DNA of 64,000 bases from Endomychus coccineus (GCA_958510875.1 OY294068.1:30360297-30424296), one strand, 5' to 3'. Positions 1-12,190 are shown, counted from the stretch's first letter. Translations and numbers: made by a program. The notes: generated from the letters alone by a model not told the origin.

Positions 1-71
1 CGTGCTCAAGTCCATTAAGATATATTTTCTGAGATTGTGCCTTGGAATTACGTTTGCAGAGGACCCCTAAA

Positions 72-1319
72 CAGGGCCGTCTTTAAGATCGATGAGGCTA
101 TGGGCCAAGATTGCTGGGGCCTATGTCTATGTAAGGGATAGGAAATTCTTGAATTTCAACTTAATAAAATCAGAAAATTGTACAATGACACACGATAAGA
201 AATTTGGAGGTTTTGCCCTCCTCTATTGTCAACAGCACGCCACTGCCCGGAGAGGAGACGGTCTTTCGGACCATCTGGGCCCTTCTTCCCTTGCCTACTC
301 GTGTAATATTAAAACAGCTTCCGTTTGACGAGTAGCCATCAGCCTCATATCATCGGCCCACCACATATCATTGCCCTGGCCCCAGAAACCTGGGATAGGA
401 AGCACAGATACCTGACTTTAGGAGTAAAGCCATGTGGTGTAGCATTTATCCACGCAGAGGCAGCTGTCTTTTCACCCTCACCTTGGAAGGACTACTTGAG
501 AAAGACCCACTGCAGGCACTGCTAGACTATATTATTGCCCCCTCTGGGCTATAGCCAACTCTCACCTCCTCGTGTTACCTATTTTACCAGGAACGTGAAC
601 GAGTAACCCTTTGGTGTCGTTCAAATAGCCTACCGTATATGTCGTCTGAGATAGGAAGACACTATGCGCCGTAGTTTTTATGGGTGAACGTTATGTGGTG
701 CAGTTGCACCCTTTTTCGCCCCGCTCGGTGGTAGGTTACTTTAAGCGACTGTCTGTCGCATGAGGTATCGTGCGGGCTGCCTATCCCAATACTTTCACCA
801 GGTATAGTCCACTCGCCTACTCGTATTAGACTAAGCTACGTTTACGAGCTATTGCCGTCTTCATTCAAGTTTGGCCTTCCGCATGTGTCTACCACGTCCG
901 TGAATCCATTCCGACCAGCACTCTGGGAGAAGAAGGCACGGTATCGTGGTTTTAGAGATCAAATGTATGTGGTGCCCATTCACCGATTCTTTTGCAGTGG
1001 CAATTGTTAGTTTCGTCCAGGAGGGTTACTTATCTCGATACCCATGGAAAGGACGTTGTTTGCTGAAGCTAATGCCGGTATCTCCGGTCTGGTAGTTCTC
1101 TGTCGAGAGTACAATGACACAGTCACGATTTAGCTACCTAAGTTTAATGGGAATTCAATCTGACTCATTAAAAGCAATTTATTTTGTTTCTATTTCACAA
1201 AGTGTGTGATCAGATATTTTTCTTATCATATTATAAGATTCGTTCTTATACATCGAAATTTTCAGAATTATGGCGCCTCGGGTCAGAGCCCTGCGGGCCC
1301 TGCCTTAAAGGCGGTCCTG
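72..1319. mobile_element. Putative hAT-like element defined by terminal inverted repeats
   Basis: The left terminus starts CAGGGCCGTCTTTAAG at 72. The reverse complement of the right terminus, ending at 1319, starts CAGGACCGCCTTTAAG, so 14 of 16 bases match, and CAG...CTG ends are typical of hAT elements. The flanking 8-mers (64-71 cccctaaa; 1320-1327 cctctaag) match at 6 of 8 positions, which would be a decayed target-site duplication. No transposase is recognisable inside. The middle is a GC-richer segment of different character (see 230-1140), so this may be a non-autonomous element that carries or was invaded by unrelated DNA. Inference from the ends only. Confidence 0.45.
230..1140. other. 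GC-richer unidentified segment inside the 72-1319 element
   Basis: By eye this stretch is clearly richer in G and C than the flanking DNA and lacks its A/T runs. Short phrases around 'atgtggtg' recur at about 432, 693 and 967. The short open frames at 92-328 and 325-525 have no domain I recognise and no supporting start context, so I do not call them genes. It could be an old repeat, a satellite-like unit or captured sequence. Confidence 0.3.
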
Positions 1320-2095
1320 CCTCTAAGAAACCATTGGTTCTGAGAACCTGACTGCGAGAATAATATAACTAATACATCAAGGCCAAGAAGAAGATGCACA
1401 GAAAAACAATAACAAATCCATAAACAATGTTGTCGCGAGCCGTAAGAAACGTTGTCCTTTCCATAACTCGAACAGTTGACATATTTTACTGGGTGGTCTG
1501 ACCTGAATCATATTTCACCCTCCACGCCATGCTGTCCGCACTATAGGAAACCCCGTGATTATTAGCACGAACATAAATCAAGACTCAATAAAGGTAATTG
1601 AGCCATCATCGAGCTACAACCTTCGGTGTTCCGTCCATTTTTCTTATCAGCAAGATCGACATTTATTAAAACCAGTGATTTGCATGTTCAGCTTTCAGAC
1701 TTAATAATAATAATAAGTAGTGGAAGTATTAAACGAGAAGCTGCAACTTGATATGGCAATGTTACACGAGTTGGATGTAGTCAATTTGAAGCTTAATTGC
1801 TTAGCTTAGATACTCAGAAAGTTGTACATAATGGAAATTGTTATGGGCGATGACTGATATTGAAGGCTACCGAGATTTTGTGGTAATAGATAGATATACA
1901 GGTTCTTTCAAAATTGAGGTATAATCTTACGACGGTTTAGTATTTGATGATGGCAACTTGGTATCTGAAAGGTCCTCAGTTATCATTTAATTTAAGCATA
2001 ATAACTAACAAATAATCGAAATGAATCCCAGTAACATAAACATTATAATATGTAATTAAATATAAAAATTATAACATATAAAATACTAATGAGAT

Positions 2096-3771
2096 TCATG
2101 TAATTGTGATTTTACACACATTAGTTTGTAGTTGTGGACTAATTTTATTTGTAATAACTATTAAAAGAGATTCAAGATGCTCATCGGTTAACCCAGATCT
2201 GTAAACATTCTTTGTATACTTCATTTTGGAGAATGTTTTCTTACACAAATAAGTAGTACCAAGAACAGAAAACAACCCAACAGCAAATTTATGCCAATTA
2301 TCAAATTGTACCAGTGGAAGACTCATAAAATTCAAACAAAGTTGAGTGTTGAGTTTTGATATTCGTTCCTAATTATACCACTGCACTGTATAGTAATACT
2401 TTCCTATGGAAGTTCCGGGACTATGATTTCATTGTCAGTATCAGATGGATTTTGAAAAAAGTCTGAGAAACGAGTATCAAAATTTATCTTCAAAGCACTC
2501 AAAGCTTCGATTGCAAAATCGACGGGAAACTCAGTTCCAGTAGTGTGGCTGAATATTTCACATGTTTTAAAATGGATGAAACATTTTTTACGTAATTATG
2601 ATTGAAATAGTATTATTTTCTGCCGGAACTATTTAAAATTAGTGTATAAATCAGGGAGAAGATGGTTTTCTCCTTGTAATTTCAGATTCAGTTCGTTCAT
2701 ATGTTTTGTCAAATTGACATAGAATGCTTCCACAGTCATTCGCGATTTTGTAATTCAGTCAGAAAAAACTTTGATCACTGCTCGAAGTTCAAAAATTCGC
2801 CGAAGGGCTTTTCCGCAACTAAGCCAGCGTACGGCAGTATGATAGCCAAGTCATTTTCTCCAATCTCTTCAATAAACTCGCGGAACTGTCGGTGATTCAG
2901 CCCAATGGATCTTATAAAATAAACAAATGATATGACTGGCCTTAGAACTTCAGACATATCCAAACATTTCCCGCACAAGGACTATTGATCAATGATACAA
3001 TGTAAGACTAATGGTTTGGAATCACCATCGTTTTCTACAGCCATTGACACAAGAGCAACTGCTCCTTTATTTTTACAACACATGTTTCACTACATCAGTA
3101 GTAATAAAGTTTTCCCATCGAAGGTTTTTTCATTAATGGCATTTTCAACTCCCTTAAAAATATCTTCACCGGTAGTCGTGCCGTGAATACTATCAATATA
3201 AAAAGCTCTTCATACACTTCATACCTTTTATCTACTCCTCGAATAAAAATCAACACCTGAGCAGTATCTGACACATACGTTCACTCATCCAAGGCCAGAG
3301 AAAACCACTCAAGATCCATTTTTGTCAGACATCTGAGATGATATATTTTCTGCGATGTCATCTACCCTCCGAGACATGGTGTTTGCTGACAAAATGATAG
3401 TTTTATTGAATAAATTTACCCTTTCGGGGCACATTTCTTCAGCTGCTGCAATTACGCATGGTCTTCCACGTTTCGCAATTTCAAGAGCCACACGAAAGCT
3501 GGCACGAGTTGCAGCCTCTTGTACAGTATTGAGTTTCGTAAGCAAAGATTGCTTTGAAAGCAATCCGCGTTTCAAAGCTTCAAATTTTTCTGTCCGCAAA
3601 CTGTATATTTTGAGTAATTTTGAGTAATTGTGAAAATGTTTCATTTTATAAAGACTTTTAATGTTATATGAGAACGGCTTATGGTTTCATTGCAAATTAA
3701 ACATAGTGCCTTCCTACTGGACTCAATTACGAAATATTGAGAGATCTATTGACTTTTCGCTTCTTTTCCAT
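2096..3771 (-). pseudogene. Decayed hAT transposase, GTF2IRD2-like
   Basis: Read on the minus strand from an ATG at 3771, the pieces line up with the hAT-derived GTF2IRD2/ZBED-type transposases. First comes a BED-finger half with a CLIC pair (about 3690-3710). Next is the conserved block with EMCPE and VNLF followed by RRVDDIAENI (3309-3644), then the middle block with CGKCLDM and RSIGLNHRQF (2775-2978). Last is a C-terminal block with CKKTFSKMKYTK and LTDEHLESLL (2096-2335). The blocks are in the right order but are separated by stops and frameshifts, including one just after the start codon. Intact members bind DNA through the BED finger and cut at element ends with an RNase H-like DDE domain. 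This copy cannot make protein. Its TIRs were not identified. Confidence 0.8.
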
Positions 3772-5598
3772 ACCAGTAAATCAGATCCAAAAACAACGAG
3801 TCAAATCAAAATACTGTTACGAAGACGTCTTTCAAACACTCATAAACCCGTTTTAAGGAGCTACGCACTACTTCATTTCACAACAGACAGTTTCTATTCC
3901 TTCGCCTTCCCTAGGCGGACTGACTCGCGGTCGCGCCGCTAGCCTTTCAATACTCCAATTACTGCCATTTAGGAATGAGTGGAATACACCAGAACTGACT
4001 CGAAACGACGAGATTATTTGCGAATGTTTAATTGTTACTGCGCTTTCGAAACTACTTCTAGCGCTATCTGTTAAGCATAAGGGTACTACCACTATCTATT
4101 TCCGCATGTGACCACCAGGTGTCTTCAAGTGTCGCGGTCTTGACAATAAAGTACAGTTAGTACACAATAGTAATTGAACTAGTGTGTATATATCTGAACA
4201 GAAGAAAAACATTAGGAAAAGAATAGTTCTTGAATCAAAACTAGGTAGTTGAGCACATTATGGATGAAGATGTCATAAATTAATAATGCCGAAGCGAGAA
4301 ATACTGACCAACGATTTTTCTTCGGAGAGGTGATTACGGGAAAATACATTTCCTGGATTTTGGACAACAACTGTCTCTGACACGTTTAGTTAATTTGAAC
4401 AATGTGTTGAGAACAGAAGTGGATTGAGTAGTTTGAAATAGCTTTTTCTACAATTGTTCCATGAATTGTCACAATGAAATACTTAAGGCTTAAGAAAAAC
4501 GTCCACTGATTACAAGAAGATTCGACGTGGGCAACACCCAAATATAGAGAATTATTTAAGTTTGATCTACTCACGCTCATAATCTGTGCTCTACAATGAA
4601 CAGTACAACTAGCAGTTTAATGACCTCAGACCATTCATTGTGACAGTTCCATAAACATAAACAGTGCCGTTCTTGAAAAAAATATGATAAGCTAATGTAT
4701 TGAATAGCTCAAGAATAAGTTTTAAATGCACCAATAATTAGTTTTGTATAATATATCAGTGGTCGATACCTTCAAGCGATCTTATAAATGTAGAAATGCG
4801 AATAGGTGTATTTACCATACAAGACTGTAATACCAAGAAGCTAAATAGCTTTCATAGATAACAATATTCTTCAAGATAGAGTAACTAGCCACACGAGTGT
4901 CACCCAGCAGGTTTATATAAATCAAATGATTTAATAGTAATAATCGTACTGATAAAACATCTGCAAGTTAGTTGATTAATGTTCATTTTCCAGATTTACA
5001 TAATTAATACATGTCGCGAAATGTAATTCATATAATAAATTAGATACAAAAGTATTTACGCAACTTTATATAGAAATGTTATATCACAATGGACAGCACC
5101 TTAGGAAAGAGTCAGAAACAATAGAGGGGACAACTTCTCACACATCATTATATACGACAGACTTATGGTATTGCTTTGCAACATAAACAAGTAAAATGCT
5201 GTCAACAGCTTAGAAGATTCGACCTAGTCATGTGAGATACGCGCCCGGCGATCAAAATTATGTATTCGTACAATAATAATAGAATATTATTTATGCTTAC
5301 TACAAACGCTTCAAGTGAATGATTCAATTGAATGCATCGTCTAGTTATCCCTAGAAAAAGTATTGACGACAGGCATGTTAATAAATCACGTCTATCTCAC
5401 TATCGTTATCGCACTTATTAAAGCTCAAGAGGCAGGTGTCTTAAGCTCAACATGTATATAGTTGTGTCATAAAAGTTTCTTGTATAAAAATAAATACATA
5501 ATAAGTAGCTGCAAAACGAAAATCGAAAAGAACAGGTCTGAATTTTGTTGTACTCTGTAGGGGGTTTGCAGAGCTGAAGATTTCTGGATTCCCTTTTT
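3772..5598. other. Non-coding, no recognised feature
   Basis: AT-rich DNA with scattered stops in every frame. The short frames at 3868-4092 and 4386-4580 (minus) show no family motif. A small GC-rich patch at 3900-3950 may be the outer end of the neighbouring hAT relic, but I could not pair it with another terminus. Confidence 0.5.
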
Positions 5599-5604
5599 TA
5601 AGCT

Positions 5605-5672
5605 ATTGCATATAGCTTTTATCGCGGGCTTTGAGCGCGGCGACCGAATCAAGAAATTCCGTAACGAAAAAT
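5605..5672. repeat. Direct repeat copy 1 (68 bp)
   Basis: This block, from attgcatatagc to gaaaaata, recurs at 5999-6067 with no base difference that I can see. It contains a short GC-rich core (tcgcgggctttgagcgcgg) unlike its surroundings. The copies lie about 390 bp apart, and copy 2 abuts the truncated Helentron coding sequence. The identity implies a recent duplication or a pair of element ends. Confidence 0.75.
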
Positions 5673-5998
5673 ATTGTAAGACCTAAACACCTAACATGTG
5701 TCAAATTAATTAATTAATTTGAAGTTTCTAAAAGTGAGAAATTTCGCTATTTTATACGAATGTTATAACACTCTAGCGCTTTAGACTCCGGGATTTTCAC
5801 GTGGCCTATCGAAATTAGAAGGTTCGAATTATCTAAAAACATAATTGCATGAACTCCAGACGTCTTATGTAATTAGCTACGAACGAAATCATTTTGACAT
5901 ATGCCTCTAGGAGCTCGCTACGCGTCAGTTAGAGTTTATACGTTATACGCGCGTAGCAGAGACCTGAGAGTACCTGTTTCTATTAAGCTATTGCATAT

Positions 5999-6067
5999 AT
6001 TGCATATAGCTTTTATCGCGGGCTTTGAGCGCGGCGACCGAATCAAGAAATTCCGTAACGAAAAATA
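5999..6067. repeat. Direct repeat copy 2
   Basis: Second copy of the 5605-5672 block. It is preceded by an extra partial unit (attgcatat) in tandem at 5989-5998. It ends directly before the in-frame helicase tail that starts at about 6068, which suggests the repeat marks the junction at which the Helentron copy was truncated. Confidence 0.75.
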
Positions 6068-6927
6068 ACAGGAACTCGTTCATGTTGCGCTCTCTCGGGT
6101 GACTAATATTGAAAAATTGTATATCACGACAAAAAACGATAATTCTACATTCAAGTTTTATAATAATCGAAGGCAAGCTGCATCGACAGCATCTTTGTTG
6201 CAAGAATTCAAAAGACTGCCTTTTAATAGTGTTCAGACGACAGCTCAAAGTGTCTTAGATTTCATTAGTAATAGAAATGGCATTTCAATAATGACTTTCA
6301 ATTGCCAAAGTCTGAATAGTCACAAATACGATTTACAAGATTCAGTTACGAGACAAACAAATGTGTTACTTCTTACCGAATCTTGCATGGCGCATGATAA
6401 TCCGATTGAAATACCTAATTTCAATTGTATCGTTCAATTCAAACGAGATACTGTTCCAAAAGGTGATGTAGCTATTTACCAAAATAATAATAATGTAACT
6501 AATATTATGACTCCGAATATTGAAATAAATATTGCACACGTTAGCGATGTTAATGTTAGGGGCCCATTTTTTGGACATATTTGTGCGTGCTTATGCAAAC
6601 TTAGAAATGGCCTACACATAGTCATGGTAGCAATTTACATTTCTCCGAATCCAAAATTGGATGAGGTATAGCATTTTATTCATCGCACTTTACTGGAGTA
6701 CACTGAAGAAGGGTCGAACACATCAACTTCGCTGATAAAAAATCAGACCGGTTGACAACTTTTCTTTCGTAAAATTGAATTTGAAAATGAATAATGATCC
6801 ACAAGAATCCACAACAAAATATTGGGCCACCAATGACGCGGTATTTTCCAGATATTTAGAGGATATCAAGTCTCAAACTTATGTCTCTTATTTCAATTAC
6901 CATAAACCTATAGTTTCAATGATAACA
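6068..6927 (+). pseudogene. Helentron helicase tail plus AP-type endonuclease remnant
   Basis: The first readable residues (about 6070-6120) give HVALSRVTNIEKLYI, which fits motif VI of PIF1-type helicases. The frame continues without a break into an endonuclease/exonuclease/phosphatase-like domain: FNCQSLNSHK (from about 6298), LLLTESCM, VQFKRD and VAIYISPN (up to 6671). After a frameshift or small deletion the domain resumes at 6787-6927 with ESTTKYWATNDAVFSRY and NYHKPIVSM, which fits the C-terminal end. A helicase fused to a C-terminal endonuclease is the arrangement known from Helentron (Helitron2) rolling-circle transposons in animals. The Rep domain and most of the helicase are missing. 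The alternative, a LINE endonuclease, is less likely because of the helicase motif directly upstream. Confidence 0.75.
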
Positions 6928-7354
6928 AATTCCTGAATAACCTACATGTATTGTAAGATAATTAAAATATTTTAAACGATATTAACTTCTCATTTATTCA
7001 ATAAAAGAAAAAAATTTGTTTTCTTATCGGTCACCACGCTCAAAAAGTGTAACTTGAATTAATATCAAAGAAAAAAAATACTGCATAAATTAAAAATAAA
7101 TAAATAATTATAATTGCATAAGTTGAGAAAAAATGCTATGCAATAGCTTCACCGCGGCAGTCCCCGAGTGCCACACGTTTTTATAATCATAATAATAATA
7201 ATAAAAGTTTATCATCATTATTATAACCAAAGTACGTGGTATAGAAAATGTTTATATTTAATTAATCGGTAAATTCGACAGGATATTATGACACATTTGC
7301 CAAATGCAGGAGAAACTACAGGAAAGAAGACCCTTACTATTATCTATTATCTGT

Positions 7355-8437
7355 GCTTTTTAGAATCGAGCTCATACAATACCTACAGAGCTCCAAAATC
7401 GTGAATGATCGGGAATATGACTTTCATCAGCAGAGATAAACAGGAGACCTGCTTGCCTACGTAACACATGTATGGCAGGAATCTATTGAAAAACATGAGG
7501 AATCTCTAGTTTTATCATTGGATATTTCCAAAGCATTTGAACGAGTCCGGCACGAAAGCCTTCTTGTGAAATTTCCGATATGTGGCTTGCTGCCTCAACT
7601 TTTTGGCTTACTATCGAGTTTTCTCTCAGATAGATCACTCCATGTGGTGGTTGACGGAGTATCCTCCGATACAATGGCTATCAACGCTGGTATTCTACAA
7701 GGACCAACTTCTGCTTCATATAAATGATCCGCTGGAAGTGACCACCTGTCCCGTCCACAGCTTTGTAGATGATGGCACACTCCATAATTCTTTCTAATCC
7801 AGAGACCCTATACCATCTCATGGAGTCAGTCAATTAATGAAGATCGGGCAAAGATTTTGAAATGTGGATCTTATAATCTAGTAGAGTTTAATGTAACCAA
7901 AACTCAAGCTTGCGTCTTCTCCAGGAAGGAGGATCTTACAATCTCTGATTTGATGATGTCAGGTACAACTATTCCTATTAAATCTTCCATATCCATGCTC
8001 GGGATTACCACCAACAGCACCATAGGACGAACATGTGAGGTCCATTGCGAAAACCGCTTCACAAAAACTTGGTTTTCTATTCCCTGCCAAGAGCTACTTT
8101 ACATCTCCAGCAGCTCCTCATGATTTGCAAAGCACAGATTCTACCTGTCCGGAAGTACTGTTCACATGATTGGAGTTCGGCTCCCAAACATACGATGAAG
8201 CTCTTGGATTATATCCAGAAGAGAACTATCCATCTGATTGATAATGTCACACTTACGAGTTCATTGACCCATCTAGAACATGGTAGAAAGGTGGAAGATA
8301 TCTCCCTTTTTCATAGATATTTCCATGGTCAGTATACATCAAACATTTCGTCTATTGTTCCACCACAAGAGATTCCAAGTAAGCCTACTAGACGAGCTTA
8401 AACTAGTCACCTCTTCATTTTCAAGCTCTAGCGTCAT
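7355..8437 (+). pseudogene. Jockey/I-superfamily LINE reverse transcriptase relic, 5' part
   Basis: The frames contain GDLLAYVTHVWQES then SLDISKAFERVRHESLL (RT motif A, catalytic Asp, about 7518-7560), SSFLSDRS and VVVDGVSSD. After the position of motif B come VTTCPVHSFVDDG (7737-7777, degenerate motif C) and the C-terminal region with KTQACVFSRK, SISMLGITTNS and KLLDYIQKRTIHLID (7857-8401). Motif B lacks the usual PQG block: about 15 bases present in the sister copy at 48285-48315 are deleted here. Several frameshifts make it inactive. The endonuclease part is absent, consistent with 5' truncation. Homologous sequence resumes at 9102 after an insertion. Confidence 0.8.
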
Positions 8438-9101
8438 GGAAATTACCGTGTGTTAAGTCACTATAGGGATTTTTTGATAGCTGATAACGAATTTAACATC
8501 AAAAACATTTGAAAATAACATCATGATCATGTGGAAAATGAAGGGAAATATAAAAAATACAAGCATTTATGAATTTGTACAAGTTTGTAACTGTTTATTT
8601 AAAGCTTGCAATATTTAAATATGATGTGTTATTTTTTTTTAATTCCTACTGACAATAAAATTTTTTGTTGAATAAATTATGTAAGTAATTATGAATATAC
8701 GTATTTATAAATTACTTATAATATAACATTTTGAAAATATTCATCATCTGACTCATTTTCAAAGATTAGATCGGGAGGTTCACCTCCTGGTTGCAACCTA
8801 ATCGTTAACTTCGTCTTCCGCATTATCGATACTTATCGTTGTATCGTTCTCTTCATTGGCAAGAGCGTCGATTGGCTCAATATTAGAATAAAAAGTCCCC
8901 TTCCAAAGTGTACAGCTTGTCGTGCAACACATTGCATTCTTCCGAATCTTTTTAAAAAATCACACATCATATTGCTATATTGCAAGCTTTAAATAAACAG
9001 TTGCAAACTTGTATGAATAAAAAAAAATACTTGTTTCTTCCTTCATTTTCCTCATGATTCTAATGTTATTTGCAAACGTTTTTGATGTCAAATTCCTTAG
9101 C
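8438..9101. mobile_element. Inverted-repeat element inserted in the LINE relic
   Basis: Arms of about 150-160 bp, 8479-8640 and 8950-9102, are reverse complements with modest divergence. Both contain the phrase tttatttaaagcttgcaata and the end aacatcaaaaac. About 300 bp of unrelated sequence lies between the arms. The element splits the LINE relic: flanking sequence on both sides matches consecutive parts of the sister copy at 48950-49010. No coding capacity was seen, so it behaves like a MITE or foldback element. The exact left boundary is uncertain by about 35 bp. Confidence 0.65.
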
Positions 9102-9240
9102 TGCCAAACTTCTTGATACCAGATTTCATTTTTCTATCGAAGAGCGGAGTGGTTGAACTCTTCACCTAGTGAGGTATTTCCCTATGATTATAACCTCCAA
9201 ACTTTCAAGAAAAATTCGAATGCATATCTCCTGTCCTAAC
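9102..9240 (+). pseudogene. LINE reverse transcriptase relic, 3' continuation
   Basis: Reads AKLLDTRFHFSIEE in frame, homologous to VELLPIRLHFSIEQ at about 48985-49025 in the sister copy. It therefore continues the 7355-8437 relic downstream of the inserted element. Similarity fades at about 9240. Confidence 0.7.
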
Positions 9241-10255
9241 ATCGTGCACCAACAACAACAAATACGTGAACTGAAATTTACACAGTACTTTCACTGTTTA
9301 TAACAAATGGCGATACCTCAGAATGCTCGAGTTCGATTCCCACAAGCGAAAAATTTGTTTTGTTAAAACATTTTTTTGAAAACTTTATTATTTTGAATAA
9401 TATTTAGTATTGTGAAGATAATGAAATAAATAAGAAGAGTATCTTATAGAATGTGAAAGAATTAAAAATCAGTAATCAAATCAAATGGTTTGCGAAAAGT
9501 AACTTTGCCACGAACTACTTATCTATTCTCCAAGCGGTAACACTAGTTTATAATACTATTCATGGCAGCGTTACAACCAGAATGACATGTCATGTTTGAA
9601 TGATGACAATGATTTTCAATCCTTATTACATGTATGAAGTAATATGTGATGATGTGTTGATAGTGACATGTATTGTGATGCTATTTAGTAGCGTGAATCT
9701 CCTGTCTGAGTCACTGTGATTTAATTATCTGATGTCAAAAGTGAGTGGGATGGATTTTCTTACAGAGACTAAACTACTGGCCATAGTTACATTTTGGTTT
9801 ATTACTTCATCTTCTCACGTTTACCAACTACCGATTTCATTTAGATAACTCCATAACGGATGCGATAACTGCTCACTGTCTGTCATACTTTCCTGCCCAA
9901 AGCATACCTTAACAATCTGTGTTACTCATATCAGCACGACATATACAAACAAAGTGGACAATATTTGTCAGGAATATTTTTTTTAATAAGCGCATGATGT
10001 ACATTATTACATTGTAAAAATTAATTGTTATGTCAAGGTACACATCTAAATTAAATATCGTGAATCATCAGCACCTACCAGGTTTAATTTCGCAACAAAT
10101 ATTTGCGTTGTCTTCAAATAATCCATGATGGTCACAATTGAAATCAAATATTGATTTGTATATTCAAGTTAATGATGCTATGTGGTTGGTACCTACAGTG
10201 ATAAAATTGATATAAATATACCCAAAAACGGTGATATATTCACTAATCTGAATAC
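9241..10255. other. Non-coding, no recognised feature
   Basis: AT-rich sequence with no open frame of note and no repeat that I could match elsewhere in the window. A tRNA-like 'gttcgattcc' at about 9330 has no accompanying cloverleaf. Confidence 0.5.
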
Positions 10256-10285
10256 GTATTTCGACAACAAAATTGCCATCTTCAG
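10256..10285 (-). repeat. PLE-type terminal hairpin (hammerhead-like motif)
   Basis: On the minus strand this reads CTGAAGAT, then a GGCAA/TTGTC stem, then GAAATAC. It has the same layout as the hairpins at the ends of the Penelope-like elements elsewhere in the window, but the surrounding sequence differs, so it probably comes from a separate PLE family. No PLE protein remains next to it. Confidence 0.5.
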
Positions 10286-10439
10286 TGAATGTCAATAACA
10301 AGGAAGAGTAATAGGTTGTTTGTGATATTATACTAAAACTAGGTACTTACCTATTCAAACAGAAAGTTTTCCAAAGAACACAATTTTACTCTACTGTTCC
10401 GGATGGTTTCCAACACCAAAGATAAGGATATATTGGATA

Positions 10440-10690
10440 GTAAACTTCCGCGGATAGCTAATCTTGAGAATTCTTGGCTTCCGAATGAATTTCTCGTCAC
10501 AATAGTTGATGCCAAAGTTTCGCCAACCCTTACATCTTCAGGGCAGGCTTGAGTCTTAAAATGAAACTGATTCTTCTGGTTTCTGTAGCCTGTTGAGCCT
10601 ATATTTCGGTGGTTAACTCCGTTCTGGTACCCTGCCATTGTGCGATCATGTACGAAGAGGAATTTTCGAGTAAGGGTTTATATAATGAGG
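10440..10690 (-). mobile_element. Penelope-like element 3'-end fragment (family A)
   Basis: The phrases cggatagctaatcttga, cttggcttccgaatg, 'catcttcagggcaggc' and 'ggtggttaactccg' recur in the same order in the PLE copies at 23590-24330 (same strand) and 24981-25660 (opposite strand), both of which retain GIY-YIG coding sequence. This fragment holds only the 3' non-coding part. Its hairpin is damaged by deletion of part of the stem. Confidence 0.7.
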
Positions 10691-10765
10691 AAGATTGCCA
10701 TCAAGGAAGTCGGTTACGAGTTGTTGAAAGAATTGTTAATGAATGGCATGAGTATGCTGGTTACA

Positions 10766-12190
10766 TTGTAATATAGATAACTCATCAATCAATCAATCAA
10801 TGAATCAAAACGGGGGTGGACAAGTCCGGTGCACTTAGACCGCCTGCTTGGGTTCATTGTGTGCCTCTTGATACAAGAATCAGTCCAGTAGGCCTAAGGC
10901 AGTGCCGAAGGCTAATATTTTTCAAGGACTGATATCTCTTATGACTTCAAGCAGCATATGTGTGCTGTCGAGGTGTTGTAGTCTAAGAGAAACCAATGTT
11001 TGATATTCTGCTAGGATGTTAGAGGCAATTTCATCCACCTCTCCACACCCACTACAAGCTGGATCGTCAACAATGTCCATTGTGTGTAGATGTTTATTCA
11101 TATGACAGTGTCCTGTGAGGAGTTCTGTCACCAGTTTTAGGTCTTTCCTGCTTATAGAGAGTGAGGTTTTAGAGAGTTTAGGCGAGAACTCCCTAAAGTG
11201 GAGCTTCGTTTGCCTCATGCCGGGGGAACTACGCCAGACCGTTAGCCACTGTCTATCTGGTAGCTCCTTGAGGGCGTGGAGCCCAGTGGTCGATGAAATT
11301 CCGATCGTTGAATCGGAGCCGGAGGCACCCAAGGAACCCCATTTGGCCAGTTCATCGGCTACTTCGTTTCCCTCCCTGCCAGAGTGGACAGGTACCCACA
11401 CTAGCTGGAGTTTGTTCCTTCTGGGTAATTCAGCCAGAGTTTCCCTGCACTCTAAGACAAGCCTCGGTAGTTTAATCTCATATTTTCCAGGACACAGGTC
11501 CGTATTGCACAGACCTCAGGCTGGAAAACGATTGCGTGGACACCTAGGAAAACTGAAATCTCCCATGCAGGTAGAACCGAGTAGACTTCGGCTCCGCTAG
11601 ACTCGCCAATAATAGACTCGTTCCGTGAGCCACAAGAGTCCCTCTGGTGAAAGCGGCTCAAAGTGTTTGTTCTCCCAGTCTGTCCTCTGTGTTATGAGAA
11701 CGTGTAGTGTTTGCAACCTGATCGCAAGCGCTATCGCATCCTGCGTCCGTCGGAGAATCGGGCAGTTCTCGGCTGCCCAATACCAGATTTTGCCATGACC
11801 GCAAGGCCCAGACGCACCGACCCACTGGCCCAGACCAGCCAGTCGATACACCGTACCCGTGGCCTCTGATTTGTTATGGAGCTGTAGAAATACGATCAGC
11901 ACCAGAACTCCCAGAGCCCTGGTGGGCGCGGTCCTCATTGCCTTTGTTATCCACACGCAGGCGTTGAGCCTTGTCCAGCACCAGACGGGACAAAACCGTT
12001 TCTGTCGCCGGCCACCCCACGATGGCTGCGTAGGTTATGATTGGGCGAATCATAGTCGTGTAGATTCAGTGCATAACCTGCCATGTGTTAGCTAAGGCTC
12101 TCCTGCATGCCCATAAGGATGCAGCGGCCTTCTTCACCTGGGTGCATTTTTCAGCATCACAGATAACTCCAAGGTACTTCCCTCAGCCTA
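10766..12190 (-). pseudogene. Non-LTR retrotransposon relic: RT 3' end plus RNase H
   Basis: Minus-strand frames give, in order, the end of the reverse transcriptase (KYLGVICDAEK, then RPIITYAAIVGWP, about 12000-12190), the thumb-like region WITKAMRTAPTRALG (about 11930-11956), RNase H fragments SGAEVYSVLP and ISVFLGVHAIVFQPEV (11480-11600), and VPVHSGREGNEVADELAKWG (about 11340-11401). The last is the C-terminal RNase H motif with its H and D. The zinc-knuckle-like tail TGHCHMNKHLHTM...CSGC follows at 11040-11110. The 3' UTR runs to a (TGAT)n-type tail at about 10780-10806, the usual end of such elements. Several frameshifts are present. A related copy lies at 36395-39115. Confidence 0.8.

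Noticed and set aside
92..525. Two overlapping short open frames in the GC-rich segment
   Set aside because: No recognisable domain, no splice or start context, and the segment lies between transposon-like ends.
9320..9360. tRNA-like T-arm phrase gttcgattcc
   Set aside because: No matching acceptor, D or anticodon arms could be placed at the right distances.
11115..11600. 161-codon plus-strand frame
   Set aside because: It is antisense to the RNase H relic, whose motifs are on the minus strand.
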